From Streptococcus mitis (GTDB lineage: Bacteria; Bacillota; Bacilli; Lactobacillales; Streptococcaceae), in the NCBI RefSeq assembly GCF_003943935.1, contig NZ_RJOB01000003.1, positions 1 to 64,000 on the forward strand: a stretch of 64,000 nt of DNA. The letters are read 5' to 3'. A model generated the notes under the pieces. That model was not told where the DNA came from, searched no databases, and worked only from the letters and a program-made list of their open reading frames with translations. Below are positions 53,171 to 62,025 of this stretch, one piece after another. The translations under genes were made by a program, and so were the position numbers. Numbering within the stretch: position 1 is the stretch's first letter; each line of letters opens with the position of its first letter.

Positions 53171-53749
53171 ATGAAAAAAGAAGACTTCACCACTCGCCTA
53201 CTTCGAAATCTCTTTCATATCCAAGGCCCTTTTGATGAATGCCGACAAGAGATTATCTACAAGGCTTGTGCCCGTTCCATGGTCCAAATCGTTTATTCTT
53301 CCTTCTTCCTCTTCTTGTTTTATCTGTTATTTGGACGCTTCATAGAGGTCGTTCGCTATGCCATGCCCTACGTTTACTCTGGACTCATTTTTTTCATTAC
53401 TTTAAAAACCCAAAGAGCCGTCAAAGAACTCCATCTGGAAAAAGATGACAAGTCAGAAATCATCCTCAAAACCTACAGCAAAGCCCAAATCAAATTCCGA
53501 AGCTGGGTTGTGTTTATCGGTCTTCAGATTGGCCTCTTTACCCTACTCATCTTTCATAAAGTCTTCGTTCAGCAGATGTCCCTTTCAGATTTTGGAAAGT
53601 TGCTCATGCAATTCGATAAAAGTGTTCCTTTCCTGATGTATGGTCTGATTATCGGTAGCATTTTTGGAACCCTGACCTACGGATTTCTATCACTGCAGGA
53701 GGAGAAAACTCCTAAAAATACCAAACAGAAGGAGAAAAGCAATCAATGA
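53171..53749 (+). CDS. Second DUF3278 membrane protein
   Basis: The 192-residue protein shares the N-terminal signature of its upstream relative (KKEDFTTRLLRN...GPFDECR), followed by four membrane helices and a Lys-rich tail. It overlaps gpx by 4 bp (ATGA), so translation of the two is coupled. Confidence 0.83.
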   Translation: MKKEDFTTRLLRNLFHIQGPFDECRQEIIYKACARSMVQIVYSSFFLFLFYLLFGRFIEVVRYAMPYVYSGLIFFITLKTQRAVKELHLEKDDKSEIILKTYSKAQIKFRSWVVFIGLQIGLFTLLIFHKVFVQQMSLSDFGKLLMQFDKSVPFLMYGLIIGSIFGTLTYGFLSLQEEKTPKNTKQKEKSNQ

Positions 53750-54222
53750 CCTCGATTTACGATTTTTCAGTCTTGAACCAAGACAATCAAGAAACTCCAC
53801 TAGATGTCTATCGTGGGAAGATTCTCTTGGTTGTCAACACTGCTACTGGATGTGGTTTAACGCCCCAGTATCAGGGACTTCAAGAACTCTATGATCGCTA
53901 TCAAGAACAAGGTTTTGAAATTTTAGACTTCCCTTGCAATCAGTTTATGGGACAAGCCCCCGGCAGCGCAGAGGAAATCAACGCCTTCTGTAGCCTACAC
54001 TATCAAACCACTTTCCCACGTTTTGCCAAGATCAAGGTCAACGGTAAGGAGGCAGATCCCCTCTATGTTTGGTTGAAAGACCAGAAATCTGGCCCACTAG
54101 GAAAACGAATCGAATGGAATTTCGCTAAGTTTCTCATCGGTCGTGATGGGCAGGTCTTTGAACGCTTCTCTTCCAAAACAGACCCCAAACAAATTGAAGA
54201 GGCCATACAAAAATTACTATAA
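53746..54222 (+). CDS. gpx: Glutathione/thioredoxin peroxidase (GPx family)
   Basis: The 158-residue thiol peroxidase has NTATGCGLTPQYQGLQELY (peroxidatic Cys), DFPCNQFMGQAPGS and WNFAKFL, all family motifs; the usual NQFGG reads NQFMG. It reduces hydroperoxides with thioredoxin or glutathione in the cytosol. It is the last gene of the XRE/DUF3278 operon. Confidence 0.93.
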   Translation: MTSIYDFSVLNQDNQETPLDVYRGKILLVVNTATGCGLTPQYQGLQELYDRYQEQGFEILDFPCNQFMGQAPGSAEEINAFCSLHYQTTFPRFAKIKVNGKEADPLYVWLKDQKSGPLGKRIEWNFAKFLIGRDGQVFERFSSKTDPKQIEEAIQKLL

Positions 54223-54227
54223 TTCAC

Positions 54228-54277
54228 AATCTCACTATGATTAGGTTTCTTTTAGCCTGATGAATAGTGAGATTTTT
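54228..54277 (+). terminator. Terminator of the XRE/DUF3278/gpx operon
   Basis: AATCTCACTAT and ATAGTGAGATT pair perfectly (11 bp), followed by TTTT. Confidence 0.85.
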
Positions 54278-54299
54278 TGATGGGCTTTGACTTAAATAG

Positions 54300-54333
54300 A
54301 AAAACACCCCATGATATGAACCATGAAGTGTTG
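54300..54333 (-). terminator. Terminator of the umuC-like operon
   Basis: On the - strand AACACTTCATG pairs with CATGGGGTGTT (one G-U pair and one mismatch), followed by TTTT. Confidence 0.7.
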
Positions 54334-54367
54334 TAAAAATGATACATTCATAGCAGACAATTCACTA

Positions 54368-54658
54368 CTAGACACTATTTTTAACCCCAGCATATACATA
54401 AGTTCTATTGCTAGGACACGCTTTTTCCGTTACCACCCTAAAATAAAAACGATGTACCCGCCCATCCTTGGCATTTTCCTTGTTTAAAACAAAGTAGTTT
54501 TTCTGATTCATCGCCATGGTTCGTAAGATGTCATCAATCAAGAAAGTCAAGGGCACGTTCATGGCAGAATATTTTTGAAAATCCTCTTCAAAATGAATAT
54601 AGTTATCTGAAAAATAATCCATCTGCAGTTTGTTTTCATACAGCTCTTTTCTAGTCAT
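54368..54658 (-). CDS. DUF5960-type small protein of the umuC operon
   Basis: The 96-residue soluble protein (MTRKELYENKLQMDYFSDNY...) resembles the small DUF5960 proteins found behind UmuC-type polymerases in streptococci. Its function is unknown. It overlaps the preceding gene by 8 bp, so it belongs to the operon. Confidence 0.7.
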   Translation of the reverse strand: MTRKELYENKLQMDYFSDNYIHFEEDFQKYSAMNVPLTFLIDDILRTMAMNQKNYFVLNKENAKDGRVHRFYFRVVTEKACPSNRTYVYAGVKNSV

Positions 54659-55013
54659 AAACTCCCTCCTCCCACAGCCGAATTTCTAGGATATCTGCAA
54701 CCTCTATCAACCTATATCCCTCGTTTGTCCTAATAGATAGAGTCTGATGTGATAACTCTCTCACCACACCGACGATAGTGATTTTCTGCTTCTTTTCCTT
54801 AACCACAAAGAATCCCTTTAGCTGGCTAATATAAAGCTGAGAAAGTAAATGTAGTTTCTCAACTGGGTCCAAATCTATCGAAAAATCAACACGTTTTTTT
54901 TCTTCACTGAGCGAACTGGTGTGTTCTGAGAGGTAAAATCCCATCCACTTCTGCATACCTGGATCTTGATAATCTCGCGCAGATTGAAAAGGTAAATAAG
55001 AACGATCAATCAT
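54651..55013 (-). CDS. YolD-like protein next to the Y-family polymerase
   Basis: The 120-residue protein begins with MIDRSYLPFQSARDYQDPGM and ends in a small beta-rich domain. It resembles YolD-like partners of UmuC polymerases (family assignment moderate). It overlaps umuC by 4 bp. A role modulating the polymerase is inferred from context. Confidence 0.7.
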   Translation of the reverse strand: MIDRSYLPFQSARDYQDPGMQKWMGFYLSEHTSSLSEEKKRVDFSIDLDPVEKLHLLSQLYISQLKGFFVVKEKKQKITIVGVVRELSHQTLSIRTNEGYRLIEVADILEIRLWEEGVYD

Positions 55014-56425
55014 TGTAATCCATCTAATCCTCCAGCAGAATGTCCCCCAATCAGCTTGCTTCTAGCAAGACTCCTAGAGGCTTCTTCCAGTGCATTTGCT
55101 CTTAAAAGGGAAGTGAAACCAAATTGTTCCCGAATGGAGTCAATAGCCGTCTGGAGCCTTTCTTCTTTTTCTAACTTGTCAACATCATCAAAGAGGGAGA
55201 TCAAACCAAAGGACTCGTCCACAAAGCCTGAATAGTTAACTCCGACACTTCTGACCGCTCCAGAAGTGTATTTGTTATGAAATAGCTTCAAAACATAATC
55301 CGTTAAGACAGCTGTATTATTGGTCGGTTCGATCTTCATTTGTGTGTGAATAGACGACCTGACCTCCTGTTTAGAGAAACCGACATAGATAGAGACAAGG
55401 GTTGTTTTCTTGCCAGACCTTCTCAATCTAATAGCCACCTGCTCCGCCATTTCTCGAAGAATAATTTCAATATCCCGTAGCTTCACGTAGTCTCTGGGCA
55501 AGATTTGAGAATTCCCCAGGCCCTTGGATTTGGCTTTATAAGGCTTATGAACATTGCTCTCATCAATTCCGTTAGCATGAAACCACAAACGCAGACCAGC
55601 CTGACCCAGAGCTTTCTTTAACTGGTCTGGATTGCTGGTTGCCAATTCCTTGATAGAAAAAATCCCCAGAGCATGCAAGCGTTTCTCCATCCGCCTGCCA
55701 ATTCCCCAAAAGTCAGTCATCTTAGGGATTGCCCAGACCTTCTCTTCCACATCCTGGTAAGACCAGTTGGCCCTCATGGTCGGAGTGTGCTTGGCCTCAT
55801 TATCCAGAGCCAACTTGGCCATTAAAGGATTGGCATTGGACATACCTACTGTAGAGTAGATTCCTGTCTGCCTCCAAATATCCCTCTGAATACGAGCAGA
55901 AAGCATATCCAGCTTGTTTTTGCGAGAGAGACTCTTATCTGGGATAAAATAGTTGAGCGAACTAGTCAGATCAATAAAGCCCTCATCGATAGAGTAAGGA
56001 TAAATATCATCTGGACTACCATAATTCTGAAAGATTCGCTGAATTTCCATATTAACTGCGATGTACTCATCCATCCTGGGTGGCACAATCAAGGTCACTT
56101 GAGCCCAATCTTCAATGTAGCGAACATAGTCTGAATCAGTAGGCAACCCCTGCTTTCTAGCATTGTAGTAGGAAAATTTACGGGTCTTGATATCAAAGGG
56201 CAGATCATAGGCCCGACCAACATTTGACTTGCCAAAAATCTTCTTAAACAGGGGAGAGGAGGCTAGGATAAGACCAGTTGAATTATCCGCGCGACTCATG
56301 ACACAAAGCGAGGTTTTCAGCGGATGTAAGCCCCTTTTCACGCACTCAACACTGGCATAAAAGGATTTCATATCGACAAAGGCAATGTCACTTTTGGGCT
56401 CTCTGGAATAATCAAAGTGGCCCAT
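55010..56425 (-). CDS. umuC: Y-family DNA polymerase, UmuC/ImpB type
   Basis: The 471-residue translesion polymerase has catalytic FVDMKSFYASVEC (Asp plus steric Tyr), the second acidic pair in YSIDEGFIDLT, a helix-hairpin-helix-like WGIGRRMEKRLHALGI and a C-terminal little-finger domain. It copies damaged DNA with reduced fidelity. Similar polymerases ride on streptococcal ICEs. It starts 3 bp after the S24 regulator. Confidence 0.93.
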   Translation of the reverse strand: MGHFDYSREPKSDIAFVDMKSFYASVECVKRGLHPLKTSLCVMSRADNSTGLILASSPLFKKIFGKSNVGRAYDLPFDIKTRKFSYYNARKQGLPTDSDYVRYIEDWAQVTLIVPPRMDEYIAVNMEIQRIFQNYGSPDDIYPYSIDEGFIDLTSSLNYFIPDKSLSRKNKLDMLSARIQRDIWRQTGIYSTVGMSNANPLMAKLALDNEAKHTPTMRANWSYQDVEEKVWAIPKMTDFWGIGRRMEKRLHALGIFSIKELATSNPDQLKKALGQAGLRLWFHANGIDESNVHKPYKAKSKGLGNSQILPRDYVKLRDIEIILREMAEQVAIRLRRSGKKTTLVSIYVGFSKQEVRSSIHTQMKIEPTNNTAVLTDYVLKLFHNKYTSGAVRSVGVNYSGFVDESFGLISLFDDVDKLEKEERLQTAIDSIREQFGFTSLLRANALEEASRSLARSKLIGGHSAGGLDGLQ

Positions 56426-56428
56426 AGT

Positions 56429-57115
56429 CTAGCCCTCCATTGGCACAAAGTTCCCAACGATAATGCCAACAATTCGAGGATCTTCCTCATAGGAGATGAA
56501 AATATCCTTGTATTTAGGATTGATCGATACCAGACGCAATCCATTCTCCTCTCGATAGACCCGTTTGATATAGGTCTGGTTGTTGCAAACCACTGCATAA
56601 ACCGCCCCGTCATAGTCAAATCCTGTCTCTCGAATCAGAGCTACTGAACCATTTTGGTATTTAGGTTCCATGGAGTCCCCAGACACCCAGGACGCAAAAT
56701 CATGAGCCAACTCCTCATTAAAGTAAACCGTATCAAAATTCTGATCATCGTAGACTGAAGCCCCAATCCCTGCTGACATGCGTTCATAAACACGGTACTC
56801 GTAGAGGCGCTCTGGCATAGCTGTCACTTTCTGGGCTTGCTCCTCTTGAGATAGGTTGCGAGCATAGAGAACAACCTTCTCCTTCCCTTTCTTGGAGAGG
56901 CTATGGTAGAGACGGACAATCTCGATCTGAGTAAAATATCCTTTGGGTACTTTTAAAATGTTCTCTAACTGGAACACCTTCTCCTTGGACGGTTCCTTGA
57001 CTCCACGTTCCCAAGCTGAGTAAGCCTGAAAACTAATCCCAAGTTGCTCTGCAATTTCCTTCTGTGTCAGTTTTAACTCTTTCCTCCGAGCCTTTAATTT
57101 TTCTGGCTGATACAT
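56429..57115 (-). CDS. XRE-S24 self-cleaving repressor (HdiR/UmuD-like)
   Basis: The 228-residue protein has an N-terminal HTH (about 8-62, LTQKEIAEQLGISFQAYSAW) and a C-terminal S24/LexA-like protease domain. A likely cleavage site is Ala115-Gly116 (MSAGIGAS), with catalytic Ser148 (SGDSME) and Lys184 (YIKRV). The 36-residue Ser-Lys spacing is like LexA. RecA-stimulated cleavage would relieve repression. It heads the umuC operon; AGGAGG precedes the ATG. It may serve as both repressor and UmuD substitute (inference). Confidence 0.9.
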   Translation of the reverse strand: MYQPEKLKARRKELKLTQKEIAEQLGISFQAYSAWERGVKEPSKEKVFQLENILKVPKGYFTQIEIVRLYHSLSKKGKEKVVLYARNLSQEEQAQKVTAMPERLYEYRVYERMSAGIGASVYDDQNFDTVYFNEELAHDFASWVSGDSMEPKYQNGSVALIRETGFDYDGAVYAVVCNNQTYIKRVYREENGLRLVSINPKYKDIFISYEEDPRIVGIIVGNFVPMEG

Positions 57116-57220
57116 ACTTCACCTCCTATTATGATGATTTAATGGACATTATCTCCCTTAGAAAGACTAATCGATGCTTGAATCCAGATTTTTAAAAATC
57201 AACCAATATGGTTTAGTTTT

Positions 57221-57250
57221 ATTATATAAAAAAAGTGGACGGTTGTCTAC
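57221..57250 (-). promoter_or_regulatory. Promoter and operator-like dyad of the S24-umuC operon
   Basis: TAGACA (57244-57249) and TATAAT (57221-57226) on the - strand are 17 bp apart. GTAGAC-N4-GTCCAC (57235-57250) is a dyad with one mismatch that covers the -35, a good place for the HTH repressor. Confidence 0.65.
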
Positions 57251-57278
57251 TAGGAATATCATAAACATCATGAGTTTT

Positions 57279-57428
57279 ATACTCAATGAAAATCAAAGAG
57301 CAAACTAGGAAACTAGCCGCAGGCTGCTCAAAACACTGTTTTGAGGTTGTAGATAGGACTGACGAAGTCAGTCACATATATACGGCAAGGCGACGTTGAC
57401 GCGGTTTGAAGAGATTTTCGAAGAGTAT
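57279..57428 (-). repeat. BOX element (complete boxA-boxB-boxC)
   Basis: The 150-bp element is well preserved and includes ACGGCAAGGCGACGTTGACG, close to the BOX-PCR primer site, and ends TTTTCGAAGAGTAT. It separates the umuC operon promoter from the dtpT gene; the rest of 57116-57531 holds no gene. Confidence 0.95.
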
Positions 57429-57531
57429 TAATCAAACTAAAAGGACCTAGCCCTATACAATACAGAACTAAATCCTTTGAATAAATAATTGATCTAACTG
57501 TTAGAATCCCTACAGAAATTCCAGTTTTTCT

Positions 57532-59004
57532 CTATTTGATACCAGACATTAGTTTTTCAATACGTGGAACGTAGAAGAGTAAGATAATACTGAATACAAT
57601 CGTAATTCCTCCAACAATTCCATAGTAAGCAACTTCAGTTTCGCTTGTATAAAATTTTACAATTTGAGCATTGATAGCTTGGGCAGCAGCATCACTCAAG
57701 AACCAGATAGACATCATTTGTGCTTGGAAGGACTTTGGTGCTAGCTTATTAGTGACTGATAGACCAATCGGCGAAATCAACATTTCCCCCACAATCACAA
57801 TAGCCCAACTCATAATCAACCAGAAAGGACTGACCTTAACATCTGTCCCAAAGAGCATCCCTGGTAACATCATCCACAAGAAAGATAAACCTGCGGCAAA
57901 TAAACCATAAGCAAATTTCTTAGAAGAGGACGGTTGCTTTTTACCCATTTTCCCCCACAACCATGCAAAAATCGGCACATAAATCATAATGAAAAGTGGA
58001 TTGATACTTTGGAAAAAGCTAGATGGGAAATGAATCTGATTCCCAAATACATTAAAGTAAAGTCGAGTTTGATCATCCGCAAATAGAGCGAGAACAACAG
58101 AACCCTGCTCCTCAATAGACCAGAAAAGTACCCCAGCGATAAATAGAGGAATGTAGGCAAATACTCGAGATCTCTCAGTGGCAGTTATTTTCTGACTAGA
58201 TAAAATTTTGAAGAAATAGTAGATTGGAATGATTACCGCAATCACTGTAAAGATATTAACAATCATATCCACGTTAAACTGGTGAGTAAAGACTAAGCCT
58301 ATAATCACCAGAATAACCATGACAAGTGTAAATAGCAAGCGTTTAATTAAGGTCTGCTGGTCCTTCTGTGAAAGTGGATCAGTGGGGTAAAGACTTGATT
58401 CAGGCAGATATTTCTTCCCATCTAAAACATACTTTACCAAACCAAAGAACATCCCAATGGCAGCTAATGAGAAACCTAGATGGAAATTGACTTCCTGACC
58501 TAGATAACCTACTAAATAAGGGGCAACGAAGGCACCTAAGTTAATACCAAAGACAAAGATACTAAAACCTGCATCCCGTCTATCATCCTCTTTCTCATAA
58601 ATTCCCCCAACCATATCTGAGATATTGGGTTTTAAAAATCCAGTTCCAAAGATAATCAAGGCAATAGAGAGATAGAGAGCCACTTGTCCAAAAGGTGTTG
58701 CTAAAGCAATATGCCCTAGCATAATCAGAATCCCACCGTAAAAGACAGTCTTACGGCTTCCTAAAATACGGTCACTAACAAAACCACCGACAACCGAGGA
58801 CAAAAATACCAGCGAGCCATAAATCGCCATAACCGATGCAGCCGTGGTCTTATCCATCCCCAACCCACCATCTTGCACACTATAGTACATATAGTAAAGT
58901 AGGATAGCTCGCATCCCATAGTAAGAAAAGCGTTCCCACATCTCTGTAAAGAAGAGGGTGGACAAGCCCATAGGATGTCCAAAAAATGTTTTCTGTTTTT
59001 CCAT
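57532..59004 (-). CDS. dtpT: POT/PTR2 family di-/tripeptide:H+ symporter
   Basis: The 490-residue membrane protein has about 14 helices and the POT signatures EMWERFSYYGMRAILLYYM (ExxERFxYYG) and GTGFLKPNISDMVG. It imports di- and tripeptides. AAGGAG precedes the ATG. A consensus-like promoter with a strong CodY box lies upstream. Confidence 0.93.
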   Translation of the reverse strand: MEKQKTFFGHPMGLSTLFFTEMWERFSYYGMRAILLYYMYYSVQDGGLGMDKTTAASVMAIYGSLVFLSSVVGGFVSDRILGSRKTVFYGGILIMLGHIALATPFGQVALYLSIALIIFGTGFLKPNISDMVGGIYEKEDDRRDAGFSIFVFGINLGAFVAPYLVGYLGQEVNFHLGFSLAAIGMFFGLVKYVLDGKKYLPESSLYPTDPLSQKDQQTLIKRLLFTLVMVILVIIGLVFTHQFNVDMIVNIFTVIAVIIPIYYFFKILSSQKITATERSRVFAYIPLFIAGVLFWSIEEQGSVVLALFADDQTRLYFNVFGNQIHFPSSFFQSINPLFIMIYVPIFAWLWGKMGKKQPSSSKKFAYGLFAAGLSFLWMMLPGMLFGTDVKVSPFWLIMSWAIVIVGEMLISPIGLSVTNKLAPKSFQAQMMSIWFLSDAAAQAINAQIVKFYTSETEVAYYGIVGGITIVFSIILLFYVPRIEKLMSGIK

Positions 59005-59034
59005 ATATATTCTCCTTTAACGATATAATAATTC

Positions 59035-59100
59035 ATTTTACAGAATTTTCAAACAAATGTCAAACAAATCCTGTTTATTTTAGAAAATTTTCTGAAAAAA
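59035..59100 (-). promoter_or_regulatory. dtpT promoter with CodY box
   Basis: TTGACA (59058-59063) and TAAAAT (59035-59040) on the - strand are 17 bp apart. At 59086-59100 AATTTTCTGAAAAAA matches the CodY consensus at 13 of 15 bases, and the surrounding TTTTAGAAAATTTTCTGAAAA is palindromic. Confidence 0.75.
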
Positions 59101-59400
59101 TCTAACGTCTCATACTTAATTCCACCATAAAAATCCGTTTCAGACTAACTTCCACTTCAGTCAGGCAAGTGGAAGTTACTTTGAGAAATCACCTTTAAAA
59201 ATTTGCTCTTGTTTAGTTTAAAAATATTTCAAACCTTGAAACATACTTATCCTTTCCTCTTCAGTAAACAAAAACATCCCTATGCCAAACTTGTAATTAC
59301 TAAAATACAAGCCAATAAGCATAGAGATGTAAAACTGTTACACATTAAAAAATAAATAATTAGTAATTAAATAATAGAAATTGTGTACGAAATTTCTCAA
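59101..59400. other. Intergenic region between GH31 gene and dtpT
   Basis: No gene is seen. The region contains a 12-bp perfect inverted repeat at 59146-59178 and the terminator of the GH31 gene. Confidence 0.6.
59266..59330 (-). terminator. Terminator of the GH31 gene
   Basis: On the - strand ACATCTCTATGC (59319-59330) pairs with GCATAGGGATGT (59274-59285), followed by TTTTGTTT. A nested CTTGTA/TACAAG stem lies in the loop. Confidence 0.7.
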
Positions 59401-61614
59401 TTAGTTTTCGCTAGTAAATATCATCTCCAACAAACGCCCTCTCAATTCCTTATCCTGATGATGCAAGATATTCATTAACTCATGAGAATTTTTGGCATTG
59501 ATGAATTGATTTAACAATCTATCTTTTAATTCATATGGAAGAGAAGCAGTCTTTAGTAGTCTAAAAACTTCATCATTTAGGGATGTCCTTTTATTATCTT
59601 TCAATTCAAATCTAGCTGTATCATTCTTATTTGGCAATTCAATTATAGACACATTCGTTCCTTTAAAATGAATTCTATGCCTTCTATTGCTTGGAACGAT
59701 ACTAGAATCTCCTTGTAATGTTAACTCTACCATTCCCATTTCCCAATCGATTGATAATCTTGTTTTATATCTTTGACCATTTTGATCTTCAATCATTTCA
59801 AAAGAATGTTGTTTGCCTGGGAATACATACCAATCTACAACTTCAGGTAAATCAACACCCATATCTATCTCAGAACCAACCAAGGGAATGATTGCGCCAC
59901 TTTTTGCAAACACTGGCATCGTCGAGATGTCTCTATAAACACTTAACTTCACACCACCTGTGTACTTTTTCTCTGAAAAGAAGTCATACCATACACCTTC
60001 AGGGAACCATACATCTACTTTTGCAGATTGGAATGTCAAATCCATCTTTTCTACAATGGGAGCCACCATCAGTTCTGTTCCAAAAAAGTATTGGTTTGGA
60101 ACATTATAGCTCTCATCATTCTCTGGGTAGAAATAATACATTGGGCTGATTAATGGGGCACCTTCTTCATGTGTCTTTACATTCATGGTATATAGATATG
60201 GAATCATCTGATGTCTCAAACGAAGGTATTTCTTCATAATCTTAGATGTTGTTTCTGAAAAAAACCAAGGTTCTTTACTATTGAAGGGACTTCTAGAACT
60301 ATGTAAGCGAGTAATCGGACTAAAAACGCCAAACTGTAGCCATCTAGTTTGTAGCTCCTCGTCATAATCCCCCAGCATGTGTCCACCGATATCATGACTC
60401 CACCAACTATAACCGATATTAGATGCTGTTGCTGTAAAATAAGGTTGAAATCTTAAGGAATTCCAACTAATAATGGTGTCCCCTGAAAAACCAACAGGGT
60501 ATCGATGACTACCAGGACCTGCATATCTTGATAAAATCAAACCACCTTCTGCATTTTTACAACTATCCTGATAATGATAATGGTTTAAAAGCCATAGTGG
60601 ATCCAACATCCCTTGAGTCCCTTGTTGCCAGTCAATCCACCAAAAATCTACTCCCTGCTTTTCTAGCTCATAATGAACATCTTTAAAGTAGGATTCCCTA
60701 AAAGAGGGATTAAAAAAATCAAAAATAGCAGGTTCTTCTAGTTCTACATTTAACCCCAATCGTTTGGCGACTCGAGGATAAGCTTCTTCATAAGCCCGTA
60801 TCCCATCAGCAGGATGGACATTTAAGGAAAGTTTTAACTTCCTATCATGAAGTTGTTGCAATAACTGTTCTGGATTAGGTATTAAGTTTTTATTCCAACT
60901 ATATCCTGTCCAGCCACTTCCAAAACGGGCTGGAATGTCAGTTATATGCCAATCCATATCTAACACACCGATAGATAATGGAATTTTCTCTGTTTTAAAT
61001 CTGTCTATTAAATCCAAGTATTCATCCGACGTATAAGGCCAATATCTACTCCACCAATTGCCTAAAGCATATCTTGGCAACAAGGGTGTTGAACCAGTCA
61101 AATGGTAAAAGTCTCTGATTGCTCCTCTATAATCATGCCCATAGGCAAAGAAATACAGGTCAATTTGATTTTCTCTCTCAATATAACCAGACTGTTCATC
61201 CCAAATAAATCCTTGAGAATCATCCAATAAGGCTATACCATTTCGGCTAATAATTCCATCTTCTAACGAGATTGCTCCATCTGCCTTATCCAGAGTCCGA
61301 GCTGTTCCTTTTAACGTTTCAATAGATTCACCAAAATACCAGCGACTACCATATACAGCAAAATTTCCTTTTAATTCTATAAATAAATTTTCGGCGTTAA
61401 ATTCTCCTTTATTAAAGTGCAAATGAAAATAGTCCGTCATAATATCTAGTACGTTTGATGTCTCGATATAATCTAACGAAACTTGGCCAAAATCTCTATT
61501 ATAGATAAGTTGTGTAGTTCTATCCTCAAAACTTCCAGTTTGAGAGTATTCTAACCTTACTAACTTGTCTGTTAATACAGAGATTCGATAAAACTCTCCC
61601 TTAAAAATTTTCAA
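59401..61614 (-). CDS. Family 31 glycoside hydrolase (alpha-glucosidase type)
   Basis: The 737-residue GH31 enzyme has an N-terminal beta-sandwich (about 1-170), a TIM barrel with LGNWWSRYWPYTSDEY, GVLDMDWHIT and the catalytic FWWIDWQQG, GGHMLGDYDEELQTRW, and C-terminal beta domains (about 550-700). It releases alpha-linked glucose or related sugars and has no signal peptide, so it is cytosolic. The start is TTG at 61614, with AGGAGG 7 bases ahead and no better ATG. A small hairpin (61650-61671) lies in its leader. Confidence 0.9.
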   Translation of the reverse strand: MKIFKGEFYRISVLTDKLVRLEYSQTGSFEDRTTQLIYNRDFGQVSLDYIETSNVLDIMTDYFHLHFNKGEFNAENLFIELKGNFAVYGSRWYFGESIETLKGTARTLDKADGAISLEDGIISRNGIALLDDSQGFIWDEQSGYIERENQIDLYFFAYGHDYRGAIRDFYHLTGSTPLLPRYALGNWWSRYWPYTSDEYLDLIDRFKTEKIPLSIGVLDMDWHITDIPARFGSGWTGYSWNKNLIPNPEQLLQQLHDRKLKLSLNVHPADGIRAYEEAYPRVAKRLGLNVELEEPAIFDFFNPSFRESYFKDVHYELEKQGVDFWWIDWQQGTQGMLDPLWLLNHYHYQDSCKNAEGGLILSRYAGPGSHRYPVGFSGDTIISWNSLRFQPYFTATASNIGYSWWSHDIGGHMLGDYDEELQTRWLQFGVFSPITRLHSSRSPFNSKEPWFFSETTSKIMKKYLRLRHQMIPYLYTMNVKTHEEGAPLISPMYYFYPENDESYNVPNQYFFGTELMVAPIVEKMDLTFQSAKVDVWFPEGVWYDFFSEKKYTGGVKLSVYRDISTMPVFAKSGAIIPLVGSEIDMGVDLPEVVDWYVFPGKQHSFEMIEDQNGQRYKTRLSIDWEMGMVELTLQGDSSIVPSNRRHRIHFKGTNVSIIELPNKNDTARFELKDNKRTSLNDEVFRLLKTASLPYELKDRLLNQFINAKNSHELMNILHHQDKELRGRLLEMIFTSEN

Positions 61615-61649
61615 TTTGTTTCCCTCCTTTTATGGTAGCATAAAAACAG

Positions 61650-61671
61650 AACGCACCATTTTTGATGCGTT
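61650..61671. terminator. Hairpin upstream of the GH31 gene, possible terminator of the fic remnant
   Basis: AACGCACC and GATGCGTT (with a G-U pair) form an 8-bp stem with a T run on both strands. It could end transcripts from the fic remnant or attenuate the GH31 gene. Confidence 0.5.
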
Positions 61672-61809
61672 TTTCGTTATTCTGAATGCAATGTTCTATC
61701 TGTTATATCTATGACAAATAATAGTCAATTGAAAAAATGTAGTGGACAAAATATCTTTTAACAAACCAAGATGTTATTAAAGAGTTATCCCTTTTCAACC
61801 TTTTTAAGC

Positions 61810-62025
61810 TTATGTAGTTGTGAAACAAACTACTTTTAAACTATTAACTAAGATAGGGTTGATAAATAATTTCAAACTCTTACTAGCAATCATACGATAT
61901 TCAAGCTCGCGTGCTTTTTGCTCATCTCGTTCTTCCTGCTTATTTCTTAGAACTGAAGAACCCGGATAGGTATATAAATTATCTGGATCAATATAGTCAT
62001 AAGACTCATAACATTTACTCTTCAT
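61810..62025 (-). pseudogene. Truncated Fic-family toxin gene
   Basis: The 71-codon frame keeps the N-terminus of a Fic protein (NLYTYPGSSVLRNKQEERDE; ASKSLKLFINPI) and then ends after a non-homologous tail (LKVVCFTTT). The catalytic HPFxxGNGR motif is missing, so no AMPylation activity is possible. Its ATG overlaps the antitoxin stop (TAATG), the usual coupling of fic modules. Confidence 0.65.
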
